Of a stretch of 64,000 bases of DNA, positions 8,230-17,417 are shown in pieces. Position 1 is the first letter of the stretch. Each line of letters begins with the position of its first letter. This DNA is from Thermomonospora catenispora (GTDB lineage Bacteria; Actinomycetota; Actinomycetes; Streptosporangiales; Streptosporangiaceae): NCBI RefSeq assembly GCF_006363815.1, contig NZ_RRYT01000014.1:1-64000 (forward strand), written 5' to 3'. The position numbers and the translations under genes are program-made. The notes beneath the pieces are model-generated. The model saw only the letters and a program-made list of their open reading frames with translations, made no database searches and was not told the DNA's origin.

Positions 8230-10901
8230 CGCCGCCGCACCTCGGTCAGCAGCGGCACGCCGTGGGGGTCCATCCGCAGCCCGACGAAACCGTCGCCGGC
8301 CAGGGCGATGTTCGCCACGTCCACGATCGGGATCCGGGCCATGTCCCCGGCGGCGATCTGCTCGGCCTGACGCAGCTGGTTCAGGGCCGTCGTCTCGTCG
8401 GTGCTCTCCCTGGCCCGCTGCAGGGCCCGGTCGAACTCCGCGTTGCGCCAGCCGCCGTAGTTGCCGCCCCCGTCGCCGATCTGGTCGACGCCCAGCATCG
8501 AGTGCAGGAAGGAGCGGGCCGACGGGTAGGTCGCCAGCCAGCCCAGCGCGATCAGCCCCTCCAGGTCCCTCCGCTGGATCCGGGAGTAGAACTCGCTGAC
8601 GGGGACCGGCACGATCCGCAGGTCCCAGCCCAGCGTCGAGCGGACCTGCGCCCGGACGATCTCCGCCCAGCGCTGGTAGACGCTGCCCTCCCGCACATGC
8701 AGGTCGATCCGGGTGCCGGAGCCCAGCCCCGCCTGATCGGCGAGCCGCTTGGCCCGCGCGGCGTCGGGACCCTGGCACAGCGGGCAGCCCCCGCCCTGGG
8801 CGAAGCCGGGGACGCCGGCGGGGACCAGCCCGGTGGCCGGGGGATAGTGCCCGCCGAAGAGGCTCCGGGAGATCTCCCGCCGGTCCAGCGCCAGCGACAG
8901 CGCCTGCCGGGCCCGCGGGTCGCGCAGCGGACCGCGCGTGGTGATCGGGACGAGCATGTGCGCGCCGATCCCCGTCCGTTTGACCACCTGCACCGACGAG
9001 GACGGGAGGGAGAGCCGGGCCAGCACGTCGGCCGGGACCTCGGCCCAGTCGGCCTCGCCCGCGGTCACCTGCGCGAGGGCCGCCTGCGGATCGTCGGCGA
9101 AGGAGACGGTCACCCGGTCCAGGGGAACCTCGCCGAACGCCCACCGGTCGTTGCGGACCAGCACCGCCTGCCGCCGCTCCTGATAGGAGTCGAGGCGGAA
9201 CGGCCCGTTGCCGATCGGCAGCCGGTTGTAGGCCTCGTTGTCGTGCTCCCCGGCGACCTCCGGCATCGGGTAGAACACCGGATCGGCCAGACGCCGGGGG
9301 AAGTCGCAGTCGGGCCGGCTCAGCCGCAGCTTCACCGTGCGGTCGTCGTCGGCGAGGGCGTGGTCGGCGAACGTGGAGCGGCCGTCCGCGACGGAGCCGT
9401 AGCCGTCGATGTCCCCCATCAGCTCCTTGGCCGGGGACTCCGGCGTCCGGGCGGCCCTGGTCCACCCGCGCAGCAGCGCCTGGGCGTCGACCGGCTCCCC
9501 GTTGCTGAAGACGCCGCCGGTCCGCAGCTCGATGGTCCACCGGCGGCACTCGTCGTCGCGCTCGATCCGGGCGGCCAGCCGGTTCCGGAGCCGGCCCTCG
9601 TGGTCGTACTCCACCAGCCCGGTGAACAGATGCCGGACGATGAGGCGCTCTGCGGCGCCGTAGGCGGTCGCGGGGGCGACGCCGGTCGGCGTGGGCATCG
9701 CCATCCGCAGATGCCCGCCGGTCTTCTTCGGATCGGTCGGCCCGCTCGCGGGCGGATCGTCGGCGACGAGCTGCTTGACGACGAACGCCCCGACCAGCAC
9801 CAGCGCCACGGCCGCCGCGGTGGCCGTCCCGGCCAGCACGCCGATGCCCCGGCGGCGCGGCGCGGGGCCCGTCCCGAATCCCGGGTCGGTGGGCGGCGGG
9901 GCGGGCGGGGGAGCCGTCCACCCGGTGCCGTAGGGGGGCCTCCAAGGGGGCGGGGGAGCGGGCGGGGGCGCACTCGGCGGGGCGAGCCGGGCGGGGTCCG
10001 CGGCCACCTGCGCGCCCTGTTCCAGCACGGTCAGGTGCTGCCGCGCGGGGTTCGCGGAGTCCGCCGGGTCCGCGACGTCCGCCGGCAGCGCGCCCGCGAG
10101 CCGCAGCAGCCGCAGCAGCACCGCGTGGGCGGCGGGACGCTGCGCCGGGTCCTTGGCCAGGCACATCGCCACGACGTCCCGCAGCGGCCCCGACAGCGTC
10201 CCCAGATCCGGCGGCTGGTGCAGGATCCGATGCATCACCGCCGGGATCGAGTCCCGCCCGAACGGAGGGCGCCCGGTGGCCGCGCACACCATCGTCGCGC
10301 CCCAGGCGAACACGTCCGCCGGCGGACCCACCCGATGCCCGGCGATCTGCTCCGGAGCCATGTAGGCGGGGGTGCCGACCGCGGTGCTGGACAGCGTCCC
10401 GGTGGCGTCCAGCGCCCGCGCGATGCCGAAGTCGATCACCCGGGGCCCGTCGGGGGCCAGCAGCACGTTGCTGGGCTTGACGTCCCGGTGCACGACCCCG
10501 GCGTCGTGGATGGCGGCCAGCGCGGTGATCGTGCCGATCGCCACCCGCATCAGCGCGGGCCCCGTCCGCGGCCCCTCGGCGGCCAGCACCGCCTGCAAGG
10601 AGGGGGCGTCGATGTACTCGCTGACGATGTAGGGGGTCTGCCCCTCCACGTCGGCGTCCAGGATCCGCGCCGTGCAGAACCCCGAGACCCGCTGGGCGAC
10701 CTTCAGCTCCGCCGCGAAGCGCGCCCGCGCCCGGGGATCGTCGGCCAGCCGAGCGTGCAGCACCTTGACCGCCACCGGCTCGCCGGAGGCGTTCTCGGCG
10801 AGGTAGACCGCGCCCTGGCCGCCCTCGCCGAGCCGTCCGGTGAGCCGATAGGCGCCGATCCGTTGCGGATCGCCCGGCGCCAGCGGCTCCGCTCCCGCCA
10901 T
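8226..10901 (-). CDS. Ser/Thr protein kinase fused to an extracellular family-5 solute-binding protein
   Basis: An 891-residue chimera. Residues 17-270 form a complete Hanks-type kinase: GEGGQG loop, Lys46 in VAVKVL, HRDVKPSN with Asp140, and DFG at 157-159. A proline-rich linker (about 300-348) leads to one membrane helix (about 352-375). Residues about 395-891 are outside the cell and match SBP_bac_5 peptide/nickel-binding proteins: GGHLRMAMPTPT, LFTGLVEYDHEGRLRNRLA, PIGNGPFRLDSYQ, DPRARQALSLALDR. The obvious reading is a receptor kinase sensing an oligopeptide or other small ligand directly. No permease or ATPase gene of a peptide transporter is adjacent. It follows a second kinase with the same orientation and 13-bp spacing, so both are probably co-transcribed. 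Confidence 0.87.
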   Translation of the reverse strand: MAGAEPLAPGDPQRIGAYRLTGRLGEGGQGAVYLAENASGEPVAVKVLHARLADDPRARARFAAELKVAQRVSGFCTARILDADVEGQTPYIVSEYIDAPSLQAVLAAEGPRTGPALMRVAIGTITALAAIHDAGVVHRDVKPSNVLLAPDGPRVIDFGIARALDATGTLSSTAVGTPAYMAPEQIAGHRVGPPADVFAWGATMVCAATGRPPFGRDSIPAVMHRILHQPPDLGTLSGPLRDVVAMCLAKDPAQRPAAHAVLLRLLRLAGALPADVADPADSANPARQHLTVLEQGAQVAADPARLAPPSAPPPAPPPPWRPPYGTGWTAPPPAPPPTDPGFGTGPAPRRRGIGVLAGTATAAAVALVLVGAFVVKQLVADDPPASGPTDPKKTGGHLRMAMPTPTGVAPATAYGAAERLIVRHLFTGLVEYDHEGRLRNRLAARIERDDECRRWTIELRTGGVFSNGEPVDAQALLRGWTRAARTPESPAKELMGDIDGYGSVADGRSTFADHALADDDRTVKLRLSRPDCDFPRRLADPVFYPMPEVAGEHDNEAYNRLPIGNGPFRLDSYQERRQAVLVRNDRWAFGEVPLDRVTVSFADDPQAALAQVTAGEADWAEVPADVLARLSLPSSSVQVVKRTGIGAHMLVPITTRGPLRDPRARQALSLALDRREISRSLFGGHYPPATGLVPAGVPGFAQGGGCPLCQGPDAARAKRLADQAGLGSGTRIDLHVREGSVYQRWAEIVRAQVRSTLGWDLRIVPVPVSEFYSRIQRRDLEGLIALGWLATYPSARSFLHSMLGVDQIGDGGGNYGGWRNAEFDRALQRARESTDETTALNQLRQAEQIAAGDMARIPIVDVANIALAGDGFVGLRMDPHGVPLLTEVRRR

Positions 10902-10914
10902 GCCGCCGCCCGCG

Positions 10915-12546
10915 TCACTTGGTCAGGGTGCCGCTGGCGAGGACGGTGCCGTCGAGGGTCGCGCGCTCCTCGAACCGCAGCCGGTCGTCGCCGATGCGGT
11001 AGAACGTCACGTACCCCTCCAGGCACGACCCGGTGGTGATGTCGATCTTGTAGACCGCCTTGGTCTCGGTGACGCCCGGCTGCAGCCGCAGCGTGCCGGT
11101 GCAGTCGTAGCTCTCGGCGTCGTAGGTGACCAGCCCGGTGGTGCCGAGCAGGGTGTACCGCACGTCCCAGTACTTGTCCGTGGTGGCCCTCGGCTCGTAC
11201 CCGCGGCCCTTCCAGGAGCCGATGAACTCCGTCGGGAGCCGGGACAGGGTCGGGGAGGGCAGGGTCGGCAGGCCGGTGGGCCGGGTGATGATCGGGTCGT
11301 CGTCATCGTCGTCGCTGCTGGCCACCAGCGCCACCACGAAGACCAGCAGGCACAGCACCACCACCACGGCGCAGCCCACGCCGAGGAGCACGCCGGCGTT
11401 CCCCCCGGAGGAGGACTGCGGCGGCCGATAGGTCCCCGGCTGCGGAGCGGCCGGCTGGGGCGGCGGCGTGACCGGACCCGGTTGCGGTCCGGGCGGCGGC
11501 CCCATGTGCATCGGGGGCGGGGTGATCGGCTGGGGCGGCGGCGTGGCCGGACCGGGCTGCGGTCCGGGCGGCGGCCCCATGTGCATCGGGGGCGGGGTGA
11601 TCGGCTGGGGCGGCGGCGTGTGCGACGGCGCCGGCGGGACCGGAGGCGGCGGGGCCATCCGGGAGGCGATCCGGGTGCCCTCGCCCAGCAGGTCCTCGTT
11701 GACCGGGGTGGGGGTCGCCGGGGCCGCCCCCACGTGACCGAGCAGCTGCAGCAGCAGCTGGGCGGCGGTCGGCCGGCCGGCCGGATCCTTGGACAGGCTG
11801 CTGGCGACCAGCCCGCGCAGCGGCTCCTGCAGGGCCGACAGGTCCGGCTCCTCGTTCAGGATCCGGTTGATGATCACCGGCAGCGTGTCCGCCTCGAACG
11901 GGGACTGTCCGGTGGCGGCGAACACCATGGTCGCGCCCCAGGCGAAGATGTCCACCGCGGGCTGCAGCGGCGCCCCGGTCAGCTGTTCGGGCGCCAGATA
12001 GCCGGGGGTGCCGACCACCATGCCGGTCGCGGTGACCGCGCTCTCCTGGCTGTTGACGGTGCGCGCGATGCCGAAGTCGACCACCCGCGGGCCGTCGTCG
12101 GCCAGCAGCACGTTGTTGGGCTTGAAGTCGCGGTGCACGACGCCGGCCTCGTGGATGGCCGCCAGCGCGGTGATCGTGCCGATCGCCAGCCGCTCCAGCT
12201 CGGTGGTGCCCAAGGGGCCGTTGTGGGCGACCACATCATGCAGCGACGGGCCGTCGATGAACTCGCTGACGATGAACGGCGTGTCCCCCGACACGTCCGC
12301 CTGCAGCACCCGGGCGGTGCAGAACGGCGCGACCTTCTGCGCCGCGGCCACCTCGCGGGCGAACCGTGCCCGCGCCGAGGGGTCGGCCGCCATCTGCGCG
12401 TGCAGCAGCTTGATCGCGACGTACGAGCCGTCCTCGGCCTTGCCCAGGTACACGGCCCCCTGGCCGCCCGCGCCGAGCCGCCCGATCACCTCATAGTTCC
12501 CCAGTCTGCGGGGATCCCCCGCCTCCAGGGGAGCGGCATCCGGCAT
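10915..12546 (-). CDS. Membrane Ser/Thr protein kinase with proline-rich linker and small external domain
   Basis: A 543-residue protein whose kinase half (about residues 17-270) is closely similar to that of the downstream fusion kinase, with motifs at the same positions: Lys46, HRDFKPNN with Asp140, and DFG. The linker holds two tandem copies of a 25-residue Pro/Met/Gly unit containing PPPMHMGPPPGPQPGP, then a membrane helix (about 405-430) followed by an acidic run (SSDDDDDD). The extracellular part is only about 110 residues and contains two Cys that could pair (YDCTG and GSCLEG); it reads like a small beta-rich lipocalin-like domain, which is a guess. The two kinase genes look like a tandem duplication with exchanged sensor modules. 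Confidence 0.87.
   Translation of the reverse strand: MPDAAPLEAGDPRRLGNYEVIGRLGAGGQGAVYLGKAEDGSYVAIKLLHAQMAADPSARARFAREVAAAQKVAPFCTARVLQADVSGDTPFIVSEFIDGPSLHDVVAHNGPLGTTELERLAIGTITALAAIHEAGVVHRDFKPNNVLLADDGPRVVDFGIARTVNSQESAVTATGMVVGTPGYLAPEQLTGAPLQPAVDIFAWGATMVFAATGQSPFEADTLPVIINRILNEEPDLSALQEPLRGLVASSLSKDPAGRPTAAQLLLQLLGHVGAAPATPTPVNEDLLGEGTRIASRMAPPPPVPPAPSHTPPPQPITPPPMHMGPPPGPQPGPATPPPQPITPPPMHMGPPPGPQPGPVTPPPQPAAPQPGTYRPPQSSSGGNAGVLLGVGCAVVVVLCLLVFVVALVASSDDDDDDPIITRPTGLPTLPSPTLSRLPTEFIGSWKGRGYEPRATTDKYWDVRYTLLGTTGLVTYDAESYDCTGTLRLQPGVTETKAVYKIDITTGSCLEGYVTFYRIGDDRLRFEERATLDGTVLASGTLTK
11456..11605. repeat. Two tandem 75-bp repeats inside a kinase linker
   Basis: The sequence starting TGGGGCGGCGGCGTG recurs at 11456, 11531 and 11606, giving two nearly identical 75-bp units and a partial third. 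The unit is a multiple of three, so the kinase frame is kept and 25 residues are added per copy. Near-identity at DNA level points to a recent duplication, and copy number may vary between strains. Confidence 0.85.
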
Positions 12547-13053
12547 GTGATCCTCCAGTGACCCCGTTGACCCGCGTCAGAGCGGAGACGATATCGCGTT
12601 GAGTCTGACGTTTCACCGAACCGCCCGGTTCGCCCGCCGGAACGGTCCCTGGGGCAGTCTGCCGAATCCGGCGGGGGAGTGCGGAGCGGTCGGAGCGGCG
12701 GACCGGTATGATCCCGCCGCCGCAGGACGTCCACGGCCGTGCGCCCGTCGCCTGCCGGCGCGCGAGATCCCTCGGGCGCAGGCGGTTTCGGGCGATTTGG
12801 CGATGGGTCGGCCAGAGGGCTTCGCTCCACCTGACGGCCGGCGCGCGACCACCACGGAGGTGTGATGTACGGCACATCGAGGGTGAGGTGCGCCGGTGAT
12901 CCGGACCATCGCGTGTGACTCGTCGCGCCTCGTGTGCCGCAGGTCATCACCCGTGACAGAATTTCCCGCCCGGATCGGGCACAAGAACGGCCCGTTGAGC
13001 GTTACACCCGCGCGACGGGGCGCACAGTACACATAGGGGGATGGAGACAGCAG
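12547..13053. other. 507-bp intergenic region between divergent kinase and DUF4193 genes
   Basis: Divergent promoters for the kinase pair (left) and DUF4193 (right) should lie here. I examined both strands and found no protein-like frame with a ribosome site. In Streptomyces and mycobacteria other genes sit near DUF4193; none is recognisable here. Confidence 0.5.
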
Positions 13054-13350
13054 ATGGCAACCGACTACGACAGCCCGCGTAAGACCGACGACGACCTCAG
13101 CGAGGACAGCCTGCAGGAGCTGCAGGCCCGCCGGGTCGACAAGGCGGCGAGCGTCATCGACGAGGACCTCGACGCGGGCGAGGTCGCCGAGCTGCCCGGC
13201 GCCGACCTGTCCAACGAGGAGCTGACCTTCCGGGTCGTGCCGCGGCAGGCCGATGAGTTCACCTGCTCGCGCTGCTTCCTGGTGCACCACCGTAGCCAGC
13301 TCGCCGAGGAGCGCAAGGGACAGCCGGTCTGCCGCGAGTGCGCGGCCTGA
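13054..13350 (+). CDS. DUF4193 protein with zinc-ribbon-like cysteines
   Basis: A 98-residue acidic protein. The N-terminal two thirds are charged (RKTDDDLSEDSLQELQARR), followed by a compact C-terminus with CSRC and CREC pairs (EFTCSRCFLVHHRSQL and PVCRECAA) that would bind one zinc ion. This is the DUF4193 family, conserved across actinobacteria beside dut; function is unknown. Rv2699c is the mycobacterial relative. The ATG at 13054 has GGAGACAG upstream. The next gene starts 12 bp later, so they are probably one operon. Confidence 0.88.
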   Translation: MATDYDSPRKTDDDLSEDSLQELQARRVDKAASVIDEDLDAGEVAELPGADLSNEELTFRVVPRQADEFTCSRCFLVHHRSQLAEERKGQPVCRECAA

Positions 13351-13362
13351 TCGGGGACGCCC

Positions 13363-14214
13363 GTGTCCGACGACGAGGCGGAACGCATCGAGGAAGAGGC
13401 CGCGGACCGGTCCCAGGGCCAGTCTGGCGATCCCGGCGCCCCGGCGCTCCGGGACGGCTCCGGCCGTAACGCCGAGATCGCCAGACTGGTCGGCCGGCTC
13501 ACCGGCGACCAGGACATGGACCGCGCCACCCGGGGCCGGCTGCTGGGCCGGCTGGCGCGGCTGCTGGGCGACGGCGCCCGGCGGGCGGGCGCCGGCGGCC
13601 TGCGCGGCGGCCGCTGGCTGGCCGACCTGATGGCGGAGATCGCCCCGCACATCCCGGTGCGCGACGCCCGGACGCTCAGCGCCCATCACCATGGGCTCAC
13701 CGGCGAACGACTGGCCGACAGCCTGGTGCGGGTGGCCGCCAACTCCACCACCGCGGTGGGGGCGGCCGGCGGGGCCCTGTCGGCGGTGCAGTTCGCCGCG
13801 CCGCCGCTGCTGCTCACCGCCCCGGCGCAGGTGGCGGCCGAGACCGTGGTGATCGCGGCGATCGAGGTCAAGCTGATCGCCGAGCTGCACGCGGTGTACG
13901 GGGTGCAGGTGCCCGGCGCCCCCTCGGCCAGGGCGGCGGCGTTCCTGACCGCCTGGGCCAGACAGCGGGGCGTCGATCCGCTGCGGCCCGGTTCGGTCAC
14001 CGGTGCGCTCGGCCCGGCGGCCCGAGCCGCGCTGCGCCGGCGGTTGCTGCGCACCATGGGGCGCAGCATGACCACCTTGGGGCCGCTGCTGACCGGCGCC
14101 GCCGCCGGCGCGACGCTGAACCGGGCGGCCACCCGGCGGCTCGCCGAGGCGATCCGCGCGGATCTGCGCCGGCAGGCGGGCGCGCCGCAGTGGTACTGGG
14201 CGCTGTCCGGCTGA
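13363..14214 (+). CDS. Conserved actinobacterial protein of unknown function, EcsC-like pattern
   Basis: A 283-residue protein from GTG 13363. It opens with an acidic stretch, then amphipathic and weakly hydrophobic helices. The central segment TAPAQVAAETVVIAAIEVKL (about residues 145-170) and the following IAELHAVYGV resemble the EcsC-type membrane-associated family, but the match is by eye and weak. No catalytic motif is visible. It sits 12 bp behind DUF4193 and is probably co-transcribed. I do not assign a function. Confidence 0.7.
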   Translation: MSDDEAERIEEEAADRSQGQSGDPGAPALRDGSGRNAEIARLVGRLTGDQDMDRATRGRLLGRLARLLGDGARRAGAGGLRGGRWLADLMAEIAPHIPVRDARTLSAHHHGLTGERLADSLVRVAANSTTAVGAAGGALSAVQFAAPPLLLTAPAQVAAETVVIAAIEVKLIAELHAVYGVQVPGAPSARAAAFLTAWARQRGVDPLRPGSVTGALGPAARAALRRRLLRTMGRSMTTLGPLLTGAAAGATLNRAATRRLAEAIRADLRRQAGAPQWYWALSG

Positions 14215-14311
14215 GCCCCGTCCTTCCCGCGGCGGCGCCGATTCCCGCGACGCCCCCGCGACTCCCCGCGACGCCCCGGGCGAGGGGGCCGTCCGCGCCC
14301 GCTCCACCGGG

Positions 14312-14896
14312 TCAGCTCTCGAAGATCAGCTCGTCGGCCACCGAGTCCCGTCCGGCCAGCCACAGCCCCAGCGCCTCGCGGGTGCCGCGCACCCGCGGCC
14401 CCCGCCCCACCGGCCGTCCCCCGTCGGTCGGCACCAGCCGGTGCCGCAGCACGCGCCGGTTCATCCACAGGCTCAGCTGCATCCCCTCGCGGAGGATCGC
14501 GTCCGCCACCGCGTCGGGGACCTCCCGCCTGCGGCCCAGCCCGCGCAGCACGTCCTGGTGATGCACCCCCAGGTCGCCCAGGACGACCGGCACGCCCAGC
14601 CGCGAGGTGAGGCTGGGGTTGGCCGCCCAGTGCTCGGCCCACTTCATCAGCCGGTCCCGCGGGATCCTCCGCGCGCGGTCGGCCTGCGCCTGGTTGGCGT
14701 CATGGATCCGCATCCCGTACGGCAGGTACGACCCCAGCAGGTAGTCGACGCCGATGAGATGTCCCAGCACGTCGCGGGGCGCCCAGCCGGCGCACAGGGT
14801 CGGGCCCTCGTCGAACTCCTCGTCCGACAGCTCCTGCAGCGTCCCGATCAGCCGGAAACGCTCAGCGCGCAACTCGTCTTCAAGGGGAAAACGCAT
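14312..14896 (-). CDS. DinB/maleylpyruvate isomerase-like protein
   Basis: A 194-residue protein of the DinB-like four-helix fold, similar to mycothiol-dependent maleylpyruvate isomerase family members. N-terminal landmarks are LIGTLQELSDEEFDEGPTLC and GWAPRDVLGHLIGVDYLLG, in which the His is a typical metal ligand; a further His pair occurs in DLGVHHQDVLRGLG. Together these suggest a metal site and possibly mycothiol as cofactor. The actual reaction is unknown, and most family members are uncharacterised. I chose ATG 14896 over an upstream in-frame start at 14929 because GGAAGGGA lies at the right distance. Confidence 0.75.
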   Translation of the reverse strand: MRFPLEDELRAERFRLIGTLQELSDEEFDEGPTLCAGWAPRDVLGHLIGVDYLLGSYLPYGMRIHDANQAQADRARRIPRDRLMKWAEHWAANPSLTSRLGVPVVLGDLGVHHQDVLRGLGRRREVPDAVADAILREGMQLSLWMNRRVLRHRLVPTDGGRPVGRGPRVRGTREALGLWLAGRDSVADELIFES

Positions 14897-15045
14897 CGTG
14901 GCCGATCCCTTCCGTTCGGGATCGACCACGATACGGCACTCGAGGGCTGTTATCGGACGTCGCGTCCAGTCCGCCCGCCGCGGCGCGACGGGGCGGGCCG
15001 GCCGGGGCCCGCGCGGGGACCGGGACGCGGTGCGGCACGGGCGGC

Positions 15046-15327
15046 TCAGTCGCCCAGCTGCCCCGGCAGGCGGCCGTTGATCTTGGTGTACTGGTGCGCC
15101 GCCGCCCGGGTGGCCAGCAGCCGCGCCACCTCCATGCCGACGCCCGTCACCACGGCCCAGCCCAGCGCCTCGCCCAGGGCGACGTCGGGCGACTCCGGAT
15201 TGGTCGGCGGCTCCTTGCCGGTGCTCTTCTTCCAGGCGTACGTGATCACCTTGCGGGCCACGAATCCCGCCCCCATCGCGGCGGCACCCGCCAGGATCCG
15301 CCAGCCGATGTCGCCCTTGTCCGCCAT
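15046..15327 (-). CDS. DUF4235 small membrane protein
   Basis: A 93-residue protein beginning MADKGDIGWRILAGAAAMGA, with two hydrophobic segments (about residues 9-27 and 52-70) separated by a basic/polar stretch. This matches DUF4235, a small actinobacterial membrane family without known function. A clear GGAGGA lies before ATG 15327. It is transcribed away from the broken valS copy that starts about 100 bp to the right. Confidence 0.82.
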   Translation of the reverse strand: MADKGDIGWRILAGAAAMGAGFVARKVITYAWKKSTGKEPPTNPESPDVALGEALGWAVVTGVGMEVARLLATRAAAHQYTKINGRLPGQLGD

Positions 15328-15430
15328 CGTTCCTCCTTCGCCTGTGAGGCCGAACTCAGTGAGGTTATCGCGGAGGACGCGCGATAAAACCCGACGGAGG
15401 CCGCGACGGCGCCGTCAATAGCATTGGCGC

Positions 15431-17231
15431 ATGAACGCACCGTCACGCGTCCCGCGTGTTCCCGAAAGGCCCTCGCTCGCCGGCCTGGAGGACAAGTGGG
15501 CGCGCGTGTGGGAGGCCGAGGGCGTCTACCGCTTCGACCGGGAACGGCCGCGCGAGGGGGTCTTCGCGATCGACACCCCGCCGCCCACGGTCAGCGGATC
15601 CCTGCACGTCGGCCATGTGTTCTCCTGCACCCACACCGACACCGTGGCGCCTTATCGGCGGATGCGCGGCCGGACGGTGTTCTATCCGATGGGTCGGGAC
15701 GACAACGGCCTGCCCACCGAACGCCGGGTGCAGAACCGCTTCGGGGTCCGCTGCGATCCCTCACTGCCGTACGACCCGGAATTCACCCCGCCCGAAAAGC
15801 CCGATCCAAACGCCAGATCCCGATCAGCCGCCGCAACTTCATCGAGTTGTGCGAGCGGCTCACCGAGCTCGACGAGTGGGAGTTCGAGGAGGTCTGGCGA
15901 CGGGTCGGACTGTCGGTGGACTGGAGCCTGCTCTCCACCGCGATCGGCGAGCAGGCCCGGGCGGCCTCGCAGCGGGCGTTCCTGCGCGACCCGGCCCGCG
16001 GCGAGGCGTATCCGGCACAGGCGCCGACCCTGTGGGACGTCACCTTCCGCACCGCGGTCGCGCAGGCCGAGCCGGAGGGCCGCGCGACGCACGGGGAGCT
16101 CCACCGGCTGCGCTTCCGCGACGGCCACCGCCCGGTGCACGTCGAGACCGCCCGCCCGGAGCTGCTGCCGGCCTGCGTGGCCCTGGTCGCCCACCCCGAC
16201 GACGAGCGGTACCGGGAGCTGGTGGGGCGCACCGTGCGCACCCCGCTGTTCGACGTCGAGGTCCCGGTCCTGGCGCACCGGCTGGCCGAGCCGGACAAGG
16301 GCTCGGGCCTCGCGATGGTCTGCACGTTCGGCGACGTCACCGACGTGACCTGGTGGCGGGAGCCGAACCTGCCGACCCGGGCGGTCGTCGGCCGGGACGG
16401 ACGGCTGCTCGCCGACCCCCGCCCGGGGTCCCCGCCCGCCCCTGCGCCGAGCTGGCGGGCCTGACCGTCCACGCCGCCCGGAGGCGGATCGTCGAGCTGC
16501 TGCGCGAGTCCGGCGATCTGGACGGCGAGCCGCGCCCCGTGCTCCGGCTGGTCAAGTACTACGAGCGGGGCACCGAGCCGCTGGAGATCATCACCACTCG
16601 TCAGTGGTACATCCGCAACGGCGGTCGGGACGCCGCCCTGCGGGAGGAGCTGCTGGCGCGCGGGCGAGGGCTGACCTGGCATCCGCCGTTCATGCGCGCC
16701 CGCTACGAGAGCTGGGTCCAGGGGCTCAACGGCGACTGGCTGATCTCCCGGCAGCGGTTCTTCTGGGACTTCTGCGACGACTACCTGGAGCTGGTCAAGC
16801 AGCGGGCCTACGGTGAGGGCCCCGCGGCGGCCTCGTCGCGGGCGGCGCTGATCGAGGCGCTGTCGGTGCTGCTGCGGCTGTTCGCGCCGGTGCCGCCGTT
16901 CGTCACCGAGGAGGTCTGGTCGTGGTGGCGGGACGGCTCCGTCCACCGTTCGCGATGGCCCGACCCGGCCGAGCTGCCCGCCGGCGGCGACCCGACGCTG
17001 CTGGCGGACACCGCCGAGGCGCTCCGCCAGGTCCGCAAGAGCAAGTCCCAGGCCAAGGTCTCGATGCGCGCCCCGGTCGCCGTCGCGGTCGTCGGCGGCG
17101 ACCGGGCCGACCGCATCCGGGCGGCCGCCGAGGACCTGCGGGCCGCCGGCAACAACGAGGTCCTGCGCCTGGAGCCGGACGGCTCCGCCGAGCCGAGCGT
17201 GACCGCCGCCCTCGCCGACGACCGGGGATGA
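15431..17231 (+). pseudogene. valS: Broken valyl-tRNA synthetase copy: two frameshifts and an internal deletion
   Basis: Three frames must be joined to read a ValS-like protein. The first (from ATG 15431) includes TPPPTVSGSLHVGHVFS with the HIGH-type motif and runs to EKPDP. The frame then shifts near 15808-15810, where an A run is one base short, and continues RQIPISRRNFIELCERLT. A second one-base loss near 16430-16443 leads to AELAGLTVHAARRRIVE. Then DWLISRQRFF joins straight to WDFCDDYLELVKQRAYG, omitting the region that normally holds the rest of the catalytic domain and KMSKS. The remnant is about 600 codons. It cannot make a working synthetase, so a functional valS must exist elsewhere. 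Confidence 0.88.
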
Positions 17232-17290
17232 CGCCCCCGGGCGCGGAGGACGGCCCCGGCGGACCCCGCCGCGGTCGGCCGTTCGGGAGC

Positions 17291-17344
17291 GGCGCCCCGC
17301 CGGGCGCGGGACCCGGCGACGGTCCCCGCGCCCGGCGGGGCGCC
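17291..17344. terminator. Very long GC hairpin between valS remnant and yidC-like gene
   Basis: A 23-base arm (17291-17313) pairs with 17321-17344 with a single bulged C and a 7-base loop. There is no U tail, which is usual for actinobacterial terminator hairpins. It lies between convergent units and could end transcripts from both sides. Confidence 0.65.
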
Positions 17345-17417
17345 GGGGCGATGGCGCGGCGGGGCCGTGCGGGCCGCCGTCCCGGCGGCCTGAGGACCCC
17401 CGGGAGGGACCTCCCGA

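Noticed and set aside
6670-10287. Long minus-strand frame across cutR, cutS and the fusion kinase
   Set aside because: It is an out-of-frame shadow; the kinase-binding-protein frame and the CutRS frames carry all recognisable motifs.
12599-12865. Small plus-strand gene in the kinase-DUF4193 gap
   Set aside because: No ribosome site, Arg/Pro-rich shadow-like composition and no recognisable motif.
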